Assembly: GCA_002900995.3 (NCBI GenBank)
Contig: CM035310.1
Coordinates: forward strand, 2,282,138-2,346,137
DNA length: 64,000 nucleotides
DNA from: Ganoderma boninense
Lineage: Eukaryota; Basidiomycota; Agaricomycetes; Polyporales; Polyporaceae
Reading direction: 5' to 3'
Below the pieces are notes generated by a model. It searched no databases, was not told where the DNA came from, and was given only the letters and a program-made list of their open reading frames with translations. A program made the translations under genes and the position numbers. Numbering within the stretch: the first letter of the stretch is position 1; each line of letters opens with the position of its first letter. Shown here piece by piece: positions 1 to 12,204 of this stretch.

Positions 1-211
1 ACCAATCGTCCAGACTCAACCACGGTTCGGGCCCGTAGGCGAAAGACTTACCATGGTAATGCCGCCCTACCGCTACTCGTTCGAGGAAGATCATCAAAAA
101 GAAGATATTCATGAACATCTCATTGTCCGCTTTAGCATTCAATAGCGTTCGCATAAGCAAGGAAAGCATCGGCGAGTGTCTATATTCCGCTTCGGCTCCC
201 CACAGAAACAT
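1..211 (-). CDS. Partial ORF of unknown function at left edge
   Basis: An open frame starts with ATG at 211 and runs to base 1 without a stop, about 70 codons. It encodes a fairly hydrophobic peptide containing MFMNIFFLMIFLERVAV, which could be one membrane segment or a buried helix. A possible splice donor (GGTAAG) lies near 50, so the last part may be intron. I do not recognise the family. Another open frame with plausible composition (GDPPRDVGIGVLGGTAERVY, around 650-714, minus) lies upstream and could be an earlier exon, but the connection is not shown. Low confidence because the gene is cut by the window edge. Confidence 0.25.
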   Translation of the reverse strand, partial: MFLWGAEAEYRHSPMLSLLMRTLLNAKADNEMFMNIFFLMIFLERVAVGRHYHGKSFAYGPEPWLSLDDW

Positions 212-3200
212 CACCTTTCACATTCACTGACAGGCGTGGCCAGGTTCGAATCGCGTCGGGACAGGCGTGTGCGCGCCCGAACCACGTCGGAGATGGGCAC
301 GCCAACATCTGTGCGAACTCGACCAGCGTTTCGTGCGCCGCGCATGGTCCGAGGAAGCTCGATGGTTAACTCCGGACGCGTGCCGGTACTTCTTTGGCGG
401 CTTCTCGTGCACTCGCACTTCGACCTCGCCTTCGGTGGCCACGTCCGCTGTTCTGTGCCTGCCTCGTGCAGACAATGCTGCGGGATGAACGTCCCCGATC
501 TAGCTCGAGGCCGCCCATCACCCGCCCTCCTCTTCCATGCTCCAGAAGTCACGGTCGCGAAGGGTGGCGAGTAGCTTACCCCGCCTTCTGTCGGGTGGCT
601 AGTTCTGGCCTCTGCATAGCCGAGCACGTTCTCTATCTCCGCCAAAGCATACACGCGTTCTGCGGTGCCGCCGAGCACGCCGATCCCGACGTCGCGAGGA
701 GGATCCCCTTTCAAGGCTATGGTTGTGGGAGCGGGGATCTCCCCGACGTCTGCACTGCCGAAGAAGTTTGTTGGGACCTGTCATCTCGGATGTTCAGACG
801 GCCGAACGCAAACCCTATCCTTCCAAGAACCCTTCCCCTCTACCATGCTCTTGGACCATGCGCCACAAGCCATGGGCTTCCGCCGTTGCCAAGCCATGCA
901 CCGAGTCTTGACTCTAAGCTAGAGTCATAGTACCGGTCTTTTCGCCGCTGGACGCTAGCCAAGGCCTCTCTCTATATGACGTTCTGTCGGTTGCCAGCAC
1001 CGATGGCCAAGGTTCGCACAGCCATCGGAGTGGCGTGGGCTCTGACCGGACATACGGAGGTGATTCGCCCTCTTCTCCTTCCCCTTCGCCCTTCTGGCCT
1101 TCACGACCCCAATCTCGGATCCCCACCTGTCCTGCTTTCGCCACTGCCGCGACCTCGACCCCGTGCCTGCCTGCCCTCCGTCGGCGCTCAGGCTTCTGGA
1201 TTGGAAACTGGAGAACGCAAAAAGCATCCGCGCCGTCGCCATTGTGTCAGCATGCCGTGGAGACAGATCGCGATCGACGATGCCTGCTACAGGGGCGGGG
1301 CGGAGTACGCAACAGCGACGCACCCTTTGTCCACCACCGCTCCCGGGGGCTGCAATGCGACCGCCGCGCCATGCAATATGATTCTGATCGAGACCGTCGC
1401 CGCCCCACACCTAATCCCACGCGACGCGGGCAGGACGTCGGGGCCGCAATGCCATCACCTCAATTCGCAGTTCGCACACGAGTGCGGCTGAGGGGCAGTC
1501 GGACTGCCTGCCTACCTGCCCGACTGACTTGGCTGGCTGAACGTAACTTACGGACCGCCAAGCCAGTCCACCCCTCCGTATCGGTGTCCACTCGCCACAT
1601 TACCAGCGCACGATGCCCGCTCCCGTCGGCCCCAGGCTCCTGCCACTCCCCCACAATCAACGCTGCGGCGAGTCGCCCTACGCCGCCCCACCCCGCCGTC
1701 TTCGCGCCGCCGCACCGCAGCGAGCCCGAACCTTCGCCCAAAACAGGGGCTTCTGCTTCTGAGTCTTTGCTCTGCGTTCTGAGTTCTGCGTTCTGAGCCC
1801 TGCATCTCTCCGTGGCACGACGCGATGGGACGGCTCGATGGTGGCATTGAGATGGCACCAATCTGCAGAAGGGGTGGGGGGGGAGGCCGCCCAGCCGGAA
1901 AGTTCGCGTTGACACCGGGCTTCTGCGGCACGGGCGACGGGGGGGATCACGCCCATGTCCCATGCCGCATCGAATGCAGCAACCCGGGTCCGTGTTCGAG
2001 TGCTCCTGCTCGAGCGTCTGGGGCCCCCAGGCCACGAGTCCAAAACTCAGAGTGCACCTTCGACTTCGACACCCGCGCAGCATGCTTCGCGCGTTTTCTG
2101 TTCGAGGGTGAGTTCAGGGTTACGTTAGCTTCGTGCGCATCCATTCTCATCCTCATTCGCTGCTGCGGGGGGAAGGGGGAAGGGAGGGGGCATCAGAGCC
2201 AGCTGTGAGGTTATTTGACGGCCGAACTGGCGGCAGGGTCGAGTGCCACAATTATTTTCGTGTTTGTGATAGATTATAGCATTTTGAACCTGAGCCTAGG
2301 CAGTCAATGTGGGAGGGCGAGCGGGTCTTAATACATCCAGTACATTCAGTTCAGCCATTAATAAAAATGGGAGAGACGGAAGGTTCGCACCAGGTGACGA
2401 TCCAGCTAGCTTGGAGATGGGGAGTGGGGGGCGGGGAGGCATGTACTGTCTTCTACGTGGGGGGCGGCTGGTCCTGCTTGGAGTGGATAGGCTCGGAGCA
2501 TGCCCGCACACGCACACACGCGGGCCCGGGGTGTGCGATATTGTGTCGTCTGACCAACCGCAGAGTCCCCAGCCATTAGTCCGAAGGCGCTCCCCGGGCC
2601 GTTCGCATTGCTCCGACACGGTCACATTCATGGCGCCGTTCAAGCTTGGAAAGGCGAGGGCTTGCCTCGTCGCTTCACGGGAAGTGGTGTCTAATGCCCG
2701 TCCGAGGGACGCTTCTCCCGCTCTGCGGGACGCCGCACAACCCTGACCGTAGTGTTGTGCTTGTGCTAGCGGTGGTATAGTGTGTGGTGTTAGCGTATGC
2801 ATCACTCATCGCTCGCGCGCGCCCCGCCGGAAGCGTTTATTAGTTAGCTATTAGTAGCCAATGTTACTACGGCGTGCAGCTGTGGACAGCCAATAGCCTT
2901 TTCCACCCGGTCGTGGCGACAGGATTCGCAGCACTCGCCTGCGCGCGCGGACCGCCCAATGTTCAATTAGTCGCACTCCACCTGCACGCTTGAGGCTTGA
3001 TGGTTCCGTTCGCAGTGGGTGCCCGAGTCCCATGGACATGAGCAGCTCGGAGAAGGCGAGGCACGGGGCAACGGGACGGAGACGGAAGCAGCGGGATGGA
3101 CGACACGGCACGGAGGCAAGCAAGTGGATGCGCAGTTTTGGTGGTTTATCGATGACTACGAACGAAGTTTGCGAGGGCGTGGTGGTCACGGCCTGTGATC

Positions 3201-5340
3201 GGACTGGCCTCGCGCTGCTCCCCGAGGCTGGGTGTATAGAGACATATGAGATCATTGGTACGTACACTGACAGGCGTGGATCACCATCGACATCCATCAC
3301 CATCTATTCAGAATCACCACCATCGCAACTCTATCGCCACGCTGCCCCCAAGCCCCAGCCGGGAGCCTGGGCGTGGTGGCTGACGGTAGGCGGGCGGCTG
3401 ACCATTGATCGCGCAGGGCGGGAAGGCGGTGCAGATCCCAATTGTTCATTTTTTGTCGCCTGCACCGCACGGAAGCGCGGAGGCTGACGACGGCGCAACG
3501 AGGCATCGAGGCCGAGCGAGGCCGCCAGCAGCACCTCGTTCACGGAGTCTCGAATAGGGATGGTTGCGTATTTGGACCTAACTGGCGGCACCCTGTGCCC
3601 GGTCACGGCCACGGTCTCTTCGGCGAGTTTGACAGGTCGGGCCAAGTGTCGGAGGACGGAGGCCCACACCGCGAAGTCCAGACGCATTGTCAGGAGAGAA
3701 GCCGGCGATGGCGGCAGGACCGGAAGTGGCTGACAGAGAAGTTCGTTCGTCACTCTCGTTGGTGGGACCGAGCGCTTCTGAGACCCGACGGTGACAGTCA
3801 CGAGGGCCCCGGCCTGGGGTGCATCGCCGCACGGCCACGCGAGGGCGCTTGAGAGGCGGCGCAGCACGCTGTGCAGGGCTTCCGCGTAATGGGGGTAACG
3901 CGAACACCCCGCCCAGCCGGCGGCAGACTTGAGCTGAAGAAGTGGCCCGCGACCGAGAGAGCGGGAGGCGGGCGACGGAAGTCTAAGGGTTCCATCATGC
4001 AGGAGTCGAGCGGAAGAGAAAGGCAGCTGCCTGCGAGGGGAAAAGGAAGAAGGGTCCGTTATTCGATTCGGAAGAGAACATGAGAATCAGGAGAAGCGGG
4101 AATCGCTCCATCGCGCCGGGGGCGGATTCGCATTCGTGTTCGGGAAAGCGGCTGGCCGGGCTTAGGGGCGTTCGCCACGCAGTAGGCTCGGCGCACGAAC
4201 GTGGGGGAGCCCAAGGAAGGTGGGAAACCAGTTGGGGATGGGCTTGGAAGCTTGGGTGCTCACGAGTTGGCGGTGGGTTGGCACGAGACAAGACTGACTG
4301 AAGAACTTGCCGTTTTCAATCGACGAGAGTGGGCTGCAGCTAATCCAAGGCAGTCAAAGGTCGAAAGTGGTGAGATTGGGAGGCCGGACATGCCGGTGGG
4401 TCGGTAATTGTTTTTGGATTCAAGAGTCGGAGTAAGTATTGAAAAGGGACGGAGAGCATGGAGAGAGGCTATTGGGCCCGAGATGGAAGGACGATGGGGA
4501 TGCGCGGCATACAGATGGGGCGTTCGTTTGGGCGGGCGGCTCTGAGGAGGGCTGTGAGCAGATGATGGACGGAGTTTGGTGAGGGGAGTGGTCATCATGA
4601 TGGCCCCCCGCGGGCAGTACAGGCGAGCGGGAGCGGGCGAGAGACAAGTGGCAGAATCAGGTACGCAGGGGAGAAAAGAAGGGAGCGAGGGCGGTCCAGG
4701 GATGCCATCTGGGGATCCCGACGTGCGATCTCTGCGTGCTCGGTTCGATGCCTGGTCTCTTCTCTGGATACGGGCATTCAGCGAATCAGTCACGGTGTGC
4801 ACGCGCGCGTCGGGTGGGAGGGCATCGACGCGTTCTGGCGAGCAGGGGCACCGCACGGCTGGGGTGGATGCGAGTGTGCCACGGAGGAGAGGGGCCGCCG
4901 TAGGCATGGGCCGAGGAAGGCGGTGGATATCGGGATGTATGCATGCATATAGTTGTCCGTATAGGCAGAGAGGGTGACAGAATCTGTGTAGGTGAGCAGG
5001 AAGGGAGGATTGGAATGCACGAGCCTGAGAATGAGGCCGGCAATAGCAGGCAGAACGGGCAGATATCTGATCAAGCGGGGCGGGGACGGACCCGAGAGGT
5101 GGGCGACGAGCAGAGAGGACGGCTGTGGGCTAGCGAGCCTGCAGGAAATGGTGGCGGCTCTGGCGAGGACGGCGGCCGGAGGGCACTGGCGACTGGAGTT
5201 GGCGCAAGCGGTCGCGCTCGGCGGTGGGGAGACGGATCGGAGCGCTGGAGGCGGCGGAGTCACGGCGTGACGAGGGAGCATCACAAAGCCCAAAAGGGCA
5301 AGAGCGTCCGGTGTCGGCGGCCAAGTCGCTTTTAATCGGG
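212..5340. other. Long stretch without a recognisable gene
   Basis: Many overlapping GC-rich open frames occur on both strands, but none shows a recognisable domain, a convincing exon chain or a coding-like composition; they are rich in Arg, Pro and Ser in every frame, as expected from GC-rich noncoding DNA. A small direct repeat of TGCGTTCTGAG lies near 1770-1797. The stretch lies upstream of STE12 and may hold its distal regulatory region or an untranslated transcript. That is inference. Confidence 0.45.
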
Positions 5341-5755
5341 AGGTCCCCTGTCTGGCTGCCCTCCGTCTCCGTCTCCGTCCTCCCCGTCTTGCACCCCGCC
5401 CCCTCCGCCGTCTGTCCCGGCGAGCACAGTCAACTCTAGAGCCGCGCTCCCAGAACGAGTGTGCGCCGTAATCTCCTATCGCCGGCCCCTACGCTCTTGA
5501 TAATTTCGTCCACTTTACGCTCCGGCCACGCCTACTCTTCCTCGCCTCTTCTCGTCCTCGGTGGCCCCCTAATCATAATCCTAATCGCACCCCTTGTCCC
5601 CCATCATCCGCACCCACACTCCGCACAATAACGTACGTCCTGCCTCTCCAGTCCACGCGGATAAGATCGACCTCATATCCCCTCCCCAGTTATAGGCTAA
5701 CGACCCCCAGGTGCACACGCTCTCTTGTATCATCCTTTCCCCTACTCCCCGTATA
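5341..5755 (+). promoter_or_regulatory. Pyrimidine-rich promoter/5' leader of STE12
   Basis: The 400 bases before the STE12 start codon are strongly C/T-rich on the + strand, with runs such as CCGTCTCCGTCTCCGTCCTC and few purines. Pyrimidine-rich tracts just upstream of start codons are common in core promoters and leaders of basidiomycete genes. No TATA box was located with confidence. Transcription start sites cannot be placed from sequence alone. Confidence 0.4.
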
Positions 5756-8700
5756 ATGGAAGGCCTCGTTTCTCATCCATCCTCCTTCGCCCTTGCTATC
5801 GACTCCCACCAATGTCCCCCACGATCCTCCTCCGACATCTACTCTCAGAAGCTCCCCTACCCCCACTATTACGACCACTCCTACATCCAGCAGCAACAGT
5901 CCCGCTTTACTCCCCCACAACACGCCCTTCAGATTCACACTGCGAACCCCGCACCCCACGAGCAGGACCCTGAAGAGCAAACCGCTCACCCCTCTCGCCC
6001 AAACTCGTACCATCAGCTCCAACATGGCGCTGACGCCGACCACGACAGCGACCAAGAGCCTCTCCACCAGGAGCAGTCCATCGCCGACGCCCTCACCGAC
6101 AACTCTGGTCCCCACGGAGGGCTGACTCGTCCCCTAACCCTTCAGGAGCGCGAGCTTCTTGCCCACCTTGACAGGCTCAAGTTCTTCCTTGCCACCGCCC
6201 CCTCCCGCTGGAACACCGAGAACGGCTACACTGGGCCTGATCCTTCCACCGTGCCTGCTGGCCACCCTCACAGCGCACATCCCGCCCTCAACCGTTTTCT
6301 CCTTCCAAACTCCGAGTACGTCTCCTGTGTACTCTGGGGTGGCCTCTACCACATCACTGGCACGGATATCGTCCGCGCGCTCGTCTTCCGCTTTGAAGCC
6401 TTTGGTCGTCCAGTTCGCAACATGAAGAAGTTCGAGGAGGGCGTTTTTTCCGACCTCAGGAACCTCAAGCCTGGTGTTGACGCGTGTCTTGAGGAGCCCA
6501 AGGTGAGTATTTCCTGACTATATGCGCCTCCCTTGTACCACCCCCCTCCCCTCCCTCTCTGGCCCTTCGCCAATACGCTTCACCGTTGTGAGCGGCGTCC
6601 CCAACCATGCCCGTCGTTGCTTGTTTTATGCGATGTTGAGATGTGCATGGGAGCGCTCATTACTGATCGCCAATCGCGATGACGGCCTCGACCGGGCCCG
6701 ATGGAGCGGATTGGCAGCGCGCCGACTTCCACTCCCGTCCTCATGTCCTGTTGTCGACAGTCGTGCTGACCGGCCCACTCTTCCCTGCATTTGCCAGTCA
6801 CCTTTCCTCGATCTGCTGTTCAAGTACCAATGCATCCGCACCCAAAAGAAGCAGAAGGTCTTCTACTGGTGAGTCTCTCACTACCAATTCTCCTCCCCTG
6901 CATCAACATGTCCCCGTCATCATTCGTTCCCGGCTCCGGTTTCCATTCTTGTATTTGCTCCCATGTCCGTTTCCAAACCTATGTTGTTTCTCCATATCAC
7001 GCTGTGCTATCGCCTATCATCCATTCGACCCCATAAACCCCGCTCCGCTCGCATCGGTCATCCGGGACGATATGCTGATTAGGCTCATCCTTCCGACTGC
7101 AGGTTCTCCGTGCCACATGACCGGCTCTTCCTCGATGCGCTCGAGCGCGACCTCAAGCGCGAGAAAATGAGTCTTGAGCCAACGACCGTCATCACCGGCG
7201 AGCCCGCGCTCTCGTTCACGTACGACCCCAAGCGCTCGCTCTATGAGCAGTTCGCCAAGGCATCTGGCAACCGCGAGGGAGAGGGCGAGCTTGAGGCTGC
7301 TGTCCGACGTGCGGACGAAGCGGCTGAGAGCGAGAGCGACAAGCAGTCGTCGTCGTCGGACGCGGAGCATTCTGCATCTGAGGCGGACGACTCGCAGGGC
7401 GAAACTGATGGCTCGAAGAAGACCAGCGGGAAGAAGCTGCGAAACCCAAACACGCACTCGCCGTTCTTCTCCATGTTCTCGCTGTTCGAGGGCTCACCGA
7501 CGTACAAGCAGCGCAGGAAAAAGGTGCCCAAGGCTCGCAAGTCTCCCCCTGCCGTCGACCACCCGTACGGCTCGGCCATGGGTATGGACGCCGATCCGGC
7601 ATATGGCATGTACGCGCAACAACACCAGCAGCAGCCGCAGTTCCGAGAGCCTCACCTGGACAGGTTCGGGCGCGAGACGGTACGGCTGAGCGCAGAGGAC
7701 ATGTTCAGGGCGCAGGCGCGGGGCGACTTTGCCGGGAGCAACCCAGACGTACTCGCGTCGCAGAAGGAGCGGCAGCGGCGGGCGCTCGAGGCGCTCGAGA
7801 TGGCGTCCGGCAGCCAGGGCCAGGGCGCACCTGCCGCATACATGACCGGCCTTTCCGGGCCCGGCATCGTCCCCGTCCCCAACCCCAGCGCGAACGGCAC
7901 GGCGGCGTTCTCTGCGCAGCAGCAGTACGAGCTTACCGGGTATGAACAACAGCAGGCACAAGCGCAGGTCCACCCACCACCACCACAGCAGCAGATGCCC
8001 GTGTCGGTTCCAGGAGGCCGTCCTCATATGGAGCAGAGGCATACGTACCCCATCCCGGAGTACGTGACGCAGGCGCAGACACCAATGGGCTCACACCCGC
8101 ACCCACACGCGCCGATGCCCGTGCGCTCCGGGACGGACCCGTACGGCGCAGTCGTCGGCGTCCCGCATACACACGCGCAGCAGGCGATCGCTGCCGGGTG
8201 GGCGGGCGCGGAGAGCACCATGCTTGTCAATGGGGCGCTGCCGCGGACAAAGGCGTTCGTGTGCCCGCTGTTCTCGTGTGGGCGGATGTTTAAGCGGATG
8301 GAGCACCTCAAGCGGCACTTGCGTACGCACACGCTCGAGCGGCCGTTCCAGTGCGAGCGCTGCAAGAAGCGCTTCTCCCGCTCGGACAACCTCGCGCAGC
8401 ATGTGCGAACGCACGACCGGCGCGCTGTCGCAGCTGCCGCGGCGTCAGGGCTCGTTGTGGAGATGCAGGAGGTGGAGGGCGAGGTGGAGGTCGACGAGCT
8501 GCTCGAAGGCGATGCGGACGTGGAGGACCAGCTGGACTACCTGTCGGGCTCACGCGGGATCACTAGCGTGAGGATGTGCGAGGTTGAGGTGCAAGGCCAG
8601 GTGCATGAAGTGCAGGGCGACGAGGAGGGACTTGTGACGACCACTGGCGCGATTGCCCCGCGCCCGCCTCTGTTGGGGTCGCCGAGACGCAGGAGATGTA

Positions 8701-8887
8701 CTACGACCAAATACAGCAGCCGCAACCAGGGCAACACACGCAGTACGAGGCCATCCTCCGCACGTCGCCCGAGGCAAGCCCATACATGGCCGCGACGACG
8801 AGTACCAACGGCTCGCCCGACGCGCAGTGGGCGACCATCCCCTCGCAGCAGCCAAGTCCTACCTCGGCCTTTGCGGGTTCCGTCATG

Positions 8888-8922
<35 letters not shown>

Positions 8923-9682
8923 ACAGAGGATGGACACGTCGTACCACACACTCGGGGACTTCGTCACGTCTATCTCAGCGCCAAGCCACAAGCTGACGTT
9001 CGAGCACGCCGCGCTGTACCCGCCCGAGCTCTCCCTCAACGGCCCCGGTCCCATCAGGCGACACAGGAGCGCGACACCGTCCATTGCCAAGTTCGGTCCG
9101 GGCGTCGCTGGTGTCGGAGAGTCTATTCGCAGACCGTACTCCGCCGCGTTGTCTGAGTCCGGACATGGGCAGCGGTCGTACCACCCGTACGCGGTCCCTG
9201 GTCATCACCACGTCACGTCGCACTCCGCGCAGTCAAGCCCGATGGCGTACACTGTGCCACTTGGCGCGAACGGGTACGAGGGGACGCCACCCACGAGCCG
9301 GCACGGGCACCAGACGCACTCGCGCTCGAGCTCGAGCGGTGGTCTTCAGGAGCAGATGCGGCAGATGCTGAGCTTGGAACAGGTACAGGTGCAGCAGCAG
9401 GTCGAAGCGGACATGGCGTATGGCTCCTCGCAGCCGCCACCCCAGCCCCAGGCGCAGGCGCAGTACCAGATGTACAGGACGGACTCGCCGATGCAGTACG
9501 CCACAGGCACGCCGGCGGAGACGTACGAGATGGACGTTGCCGGCCAGCACCAACACCAACAGCAGGAGATGGTCCAGGGGATGTACATGGGCGGCCTTGC
9601 GGACGCGCAGTACGCGCAGGTGCAGGTGCAGCAGCAGGCGTACTTTGCGCACCCCCACGGGCATCCACACCATTCGCTTTGA
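5756..9682 (+). CDS. STE12: STE12-family transcription factor (homeodomain plus two C2H2 zinc fingers)
   Basis: This is the target regulator of the fungal mating/filamentation MAP kinase cascade, acting in the nucleus. Exons are 5756-6502, 6798-6868 and 7103-9682, with matching GT..AG ends and phases. The STE homeodomain starts near residue 137 ([15 protein letters not shown]), crosses both introns and ends near [20 protein letters not shown]. Exon 2 carries the conserved [11 protein letters not shown]. Two C2H2 fingers follow at about residues 657-709 (C-X4-C-X12-H-X3-H, then C-X2-C-X12-H-X3-H), the arrangement known for filamentous and basidiomycete STE12 but absent from yeast Ste12. The C-terminal third is rich in Gln, His and Pro with a poly-Gln run. 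The frame breaks near 8656-8660 (CCCC), where one missing base would join the two open parts; the stop is at 9682. ATG 5756 is the first in-frame Met. Expected length is about 1,130 residues. Confidence 0.93.
8886..8928 (+). repeat. CAG/CAA microsatellite encoding poly-Gln
   Basis: An uninterrupted run of CAG and CAA codons encodes about 13-14 glutamines in the activation-like C-terminal part of STE12. The mix of CAG and CAA is typical of coding repeats. Length may vary between strains. Confidence 0.9.
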
Positions 9683-12204
9683 GTTTCTTTCCCCCCTTTC
9701 TTTGACTCGACTCGACTCAACAAGACGGGATCCCGGATCGACTCTCGCGCGCCTTCGACTTTCGATTTCCAACGCCGAGTAATACCATAGAACATCGACA
9801 TAATAATACCTTCGACGCCCCCGGGGGATCTTATCCCGCCACGTACGACGACCACAACGCCACCCCGCCCACGGCCCATGGAATTGGAAACTTATATCAA
9901 TCTAATCTAGTTAGCGCACCTGTCTTCTTGTTCCTCCCCCCCGTCTGTTCTATTTCTCCCCCGTGCGAGTCCGCCTCTCGCTGTCCATTATCCCATTGGC
10001 TTTCGCCACCACCATCCCCGCCCCGAGAGCGGACATTGCCTTGCTGTATCAAAATGACACGCCGTATTGCTACTCCTCTTCCCCACTTTCCGCCACCACT
10101 AGTGCTTGCTATCGTTAACGCATTTTATCGTCGATATATATGTCTTCGTCCGCCCACCCTTCCGCCTCACCCCTTTCGCTCTCTCCCTTGCCGCCCGGCC
10201 GCCCCTCTCGGCTAGGTGCTGGCATGTGTTGCCCGCTCGGGCGATCCGCGATGGGCTGTGCTGCGTCCTGGATTTCGAAATTCCAGGGCCGCCCCCACCG
10301 CCTCCGCCACGACCGTCGCCACCGCCAACACGCGGCAACGCAGCGCTGCACTTCAACGAGCTTGAGGGGAGCTTGGCCCTTGTCTCCCTTAATTATCAGC
10401 GCCAGTCGCGTTTTAGCCCTTGCGCTCTTCCTTTCAGATTCGCCATAGTCCATGTTTTACGTGTTCATGTTGGCTTTTGTATATCCAAGTGTGTGTCGAT
10501 ATAGCCCGTTGTCCTACGCCTGCTACTCTTACTACCACCATTAATACGCCTACTCTACCGTAACTTCTACTAGTACGTAATAGTTCCCTGGGGGCCTCCT
10601 ACATACTGCATTCCACAGTCTCTCTCTCTCTCTGTCTGCACAACATTCAGTATTCATCACTCCCACTCTCGTTCCACGTCTCTCAACTCCACTTCGCTCC
10701 GTGTTCTATTATCACTATTTCCTAATCGTCGTCGTTCGCGCTATCGGTCCGGTCCCGGTCTTAAGTATTCGACGTTAAGTTAGTAGTCTGACTACGCACA
10801 GTAATTTCCGGCGAGGGACACTCTTCTAGTAATCGCGTTCAGTTCAACGGGCTCTGGATCCTTGCAATGCCATTTTCCTTATGACCTCGATCCCCTCCCG
10901 CCGGTGTGCCTTATTGCGATCCGCGATGGCCGCTTCAGGAGAGATTCATCGCTCCACTGGCATCTGTCGCCTGCGAAGTCGGCCGCTGGGCGTATGCATG
11001 TACGTACAGAAAATCGGAGCCATCTTCTCGGTACACTGTCATATCAGGATCTCCCGCTCGACCCGGAGGCTGGTCGTCGTAGTAGCATCACTGAGCCTCC
11101 GGTTGCGCTACGATCCGAGGGGGCGGATCTGCCCCTGCCCTCATTGTCAATTCCTGTTTCTGCGCGGCCCTCGTCACCGATGATCCAGCGCTAACGGCAA
11201 CATGTGTATACTATACGGGCAGTTCGAGTCTCTAATTAGGATGAGGGTAGCAACGTGTTGTGATATCCCATCTTTGCAGCTTTAAATTGGCCACCACCAC
11301 TTATCAGCACGATCTATATACACGCCAGGCCATCGTCATGGTCTTGTGGTGGCCTCGTGCCTAAGTCCGAGCGGTCGGGGTGACGATGACATCAATGGAG
11401 GGATTGGAATTTGGGCTGCAGAAGGCCAAGGGGCACGCCACCGGACTTGGGCTCGGACGTGACCTCGGAGCGCGCGAGGAGCTTGCACGCGACGGAGTTT
11501 GGGCGGGCCTGATAACGCAACTTGGATGCAATGACAGGAGGTGCACGAAGGCACGACGGGCGGCGCGATATAGTAATTTCTTCGTGCGGGTGTCTACTAT
11601 CGATGATTCGACGGGCGGTACGGGACAAGGTGGCGTCTACGGTTACGGACATAGAATTCGTCCCGCCGCGCGTTGTGCTAACCTTGAACTAAGTAGGGAT
11701 GCGAAGGCGGGGGGATTCAATGGATGATGCGGATGGTGATGATGATGAGGTGGTGAGATGTTCGAATCCGACACGGCGCCGGAGGATGGGTAAAAGCGAA
11801 TTGTGTCGCTAGTAGGCGAGATCACTGGAGACGATTGACGATTCGTAGCGGCCCCACGATCATGGGCGGAGGGAGGGACTGTGTCGCGCGCGCATTGTGC
11901 GGTCACGTAAGTAAGTTAATGTGTGACGGCAAGTCCCCTTCCCCGCACTGGTTCCTGCATTCTGCAATGTGCCTTGGCTTCCCGCAACGTCGCTGCCAAA
12001 TGATCCATTGATGACCTCCGCTCCGTTCTCCAAGCCGGTCCACATTCTAGGCGTCCGAGCCGCATTTCATCGTCAACGCCAAGCAGCCACCGTGACCATC
12101 CCACATCCCGCAAGCCACAGCCTGACCCGCACGGACCTTGGAAATTTGACCGCCAAGCGAGACCGGGTCGGACGGGGCCAGCAGCGCAGGCATCCGGGGG
12201 GCTG
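9683..12204. other. Intergenic region between convergent STE12 and VPS36
   Basis: No supported gene. The first part is probably the 3' untranslated region of STE12. A CT microsatellite lies at about 10619-10633. Open frames on both strands (for example 10862-11194 and 11380-11727) have no recognisable domain or exon structure. Spacing of 2.5 kb between convergent genes is large for a compact fungal genome. Confidence 0.4.

Noticed and set aside
241..262. tRNA-like B-box (GGTTCGAATC) and similar matches near 4740 and 11760
   Set aside because: No matching A-box at the right distance and no pairing T-stem or acceptor stem; chance matches.
1035..1796. 253-codon + strand open frame left of STE12
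   Set aside because: Low-complexity Ser/Pro/Arg composition, an equally long frame on the other strand, and no domain or splice structure.
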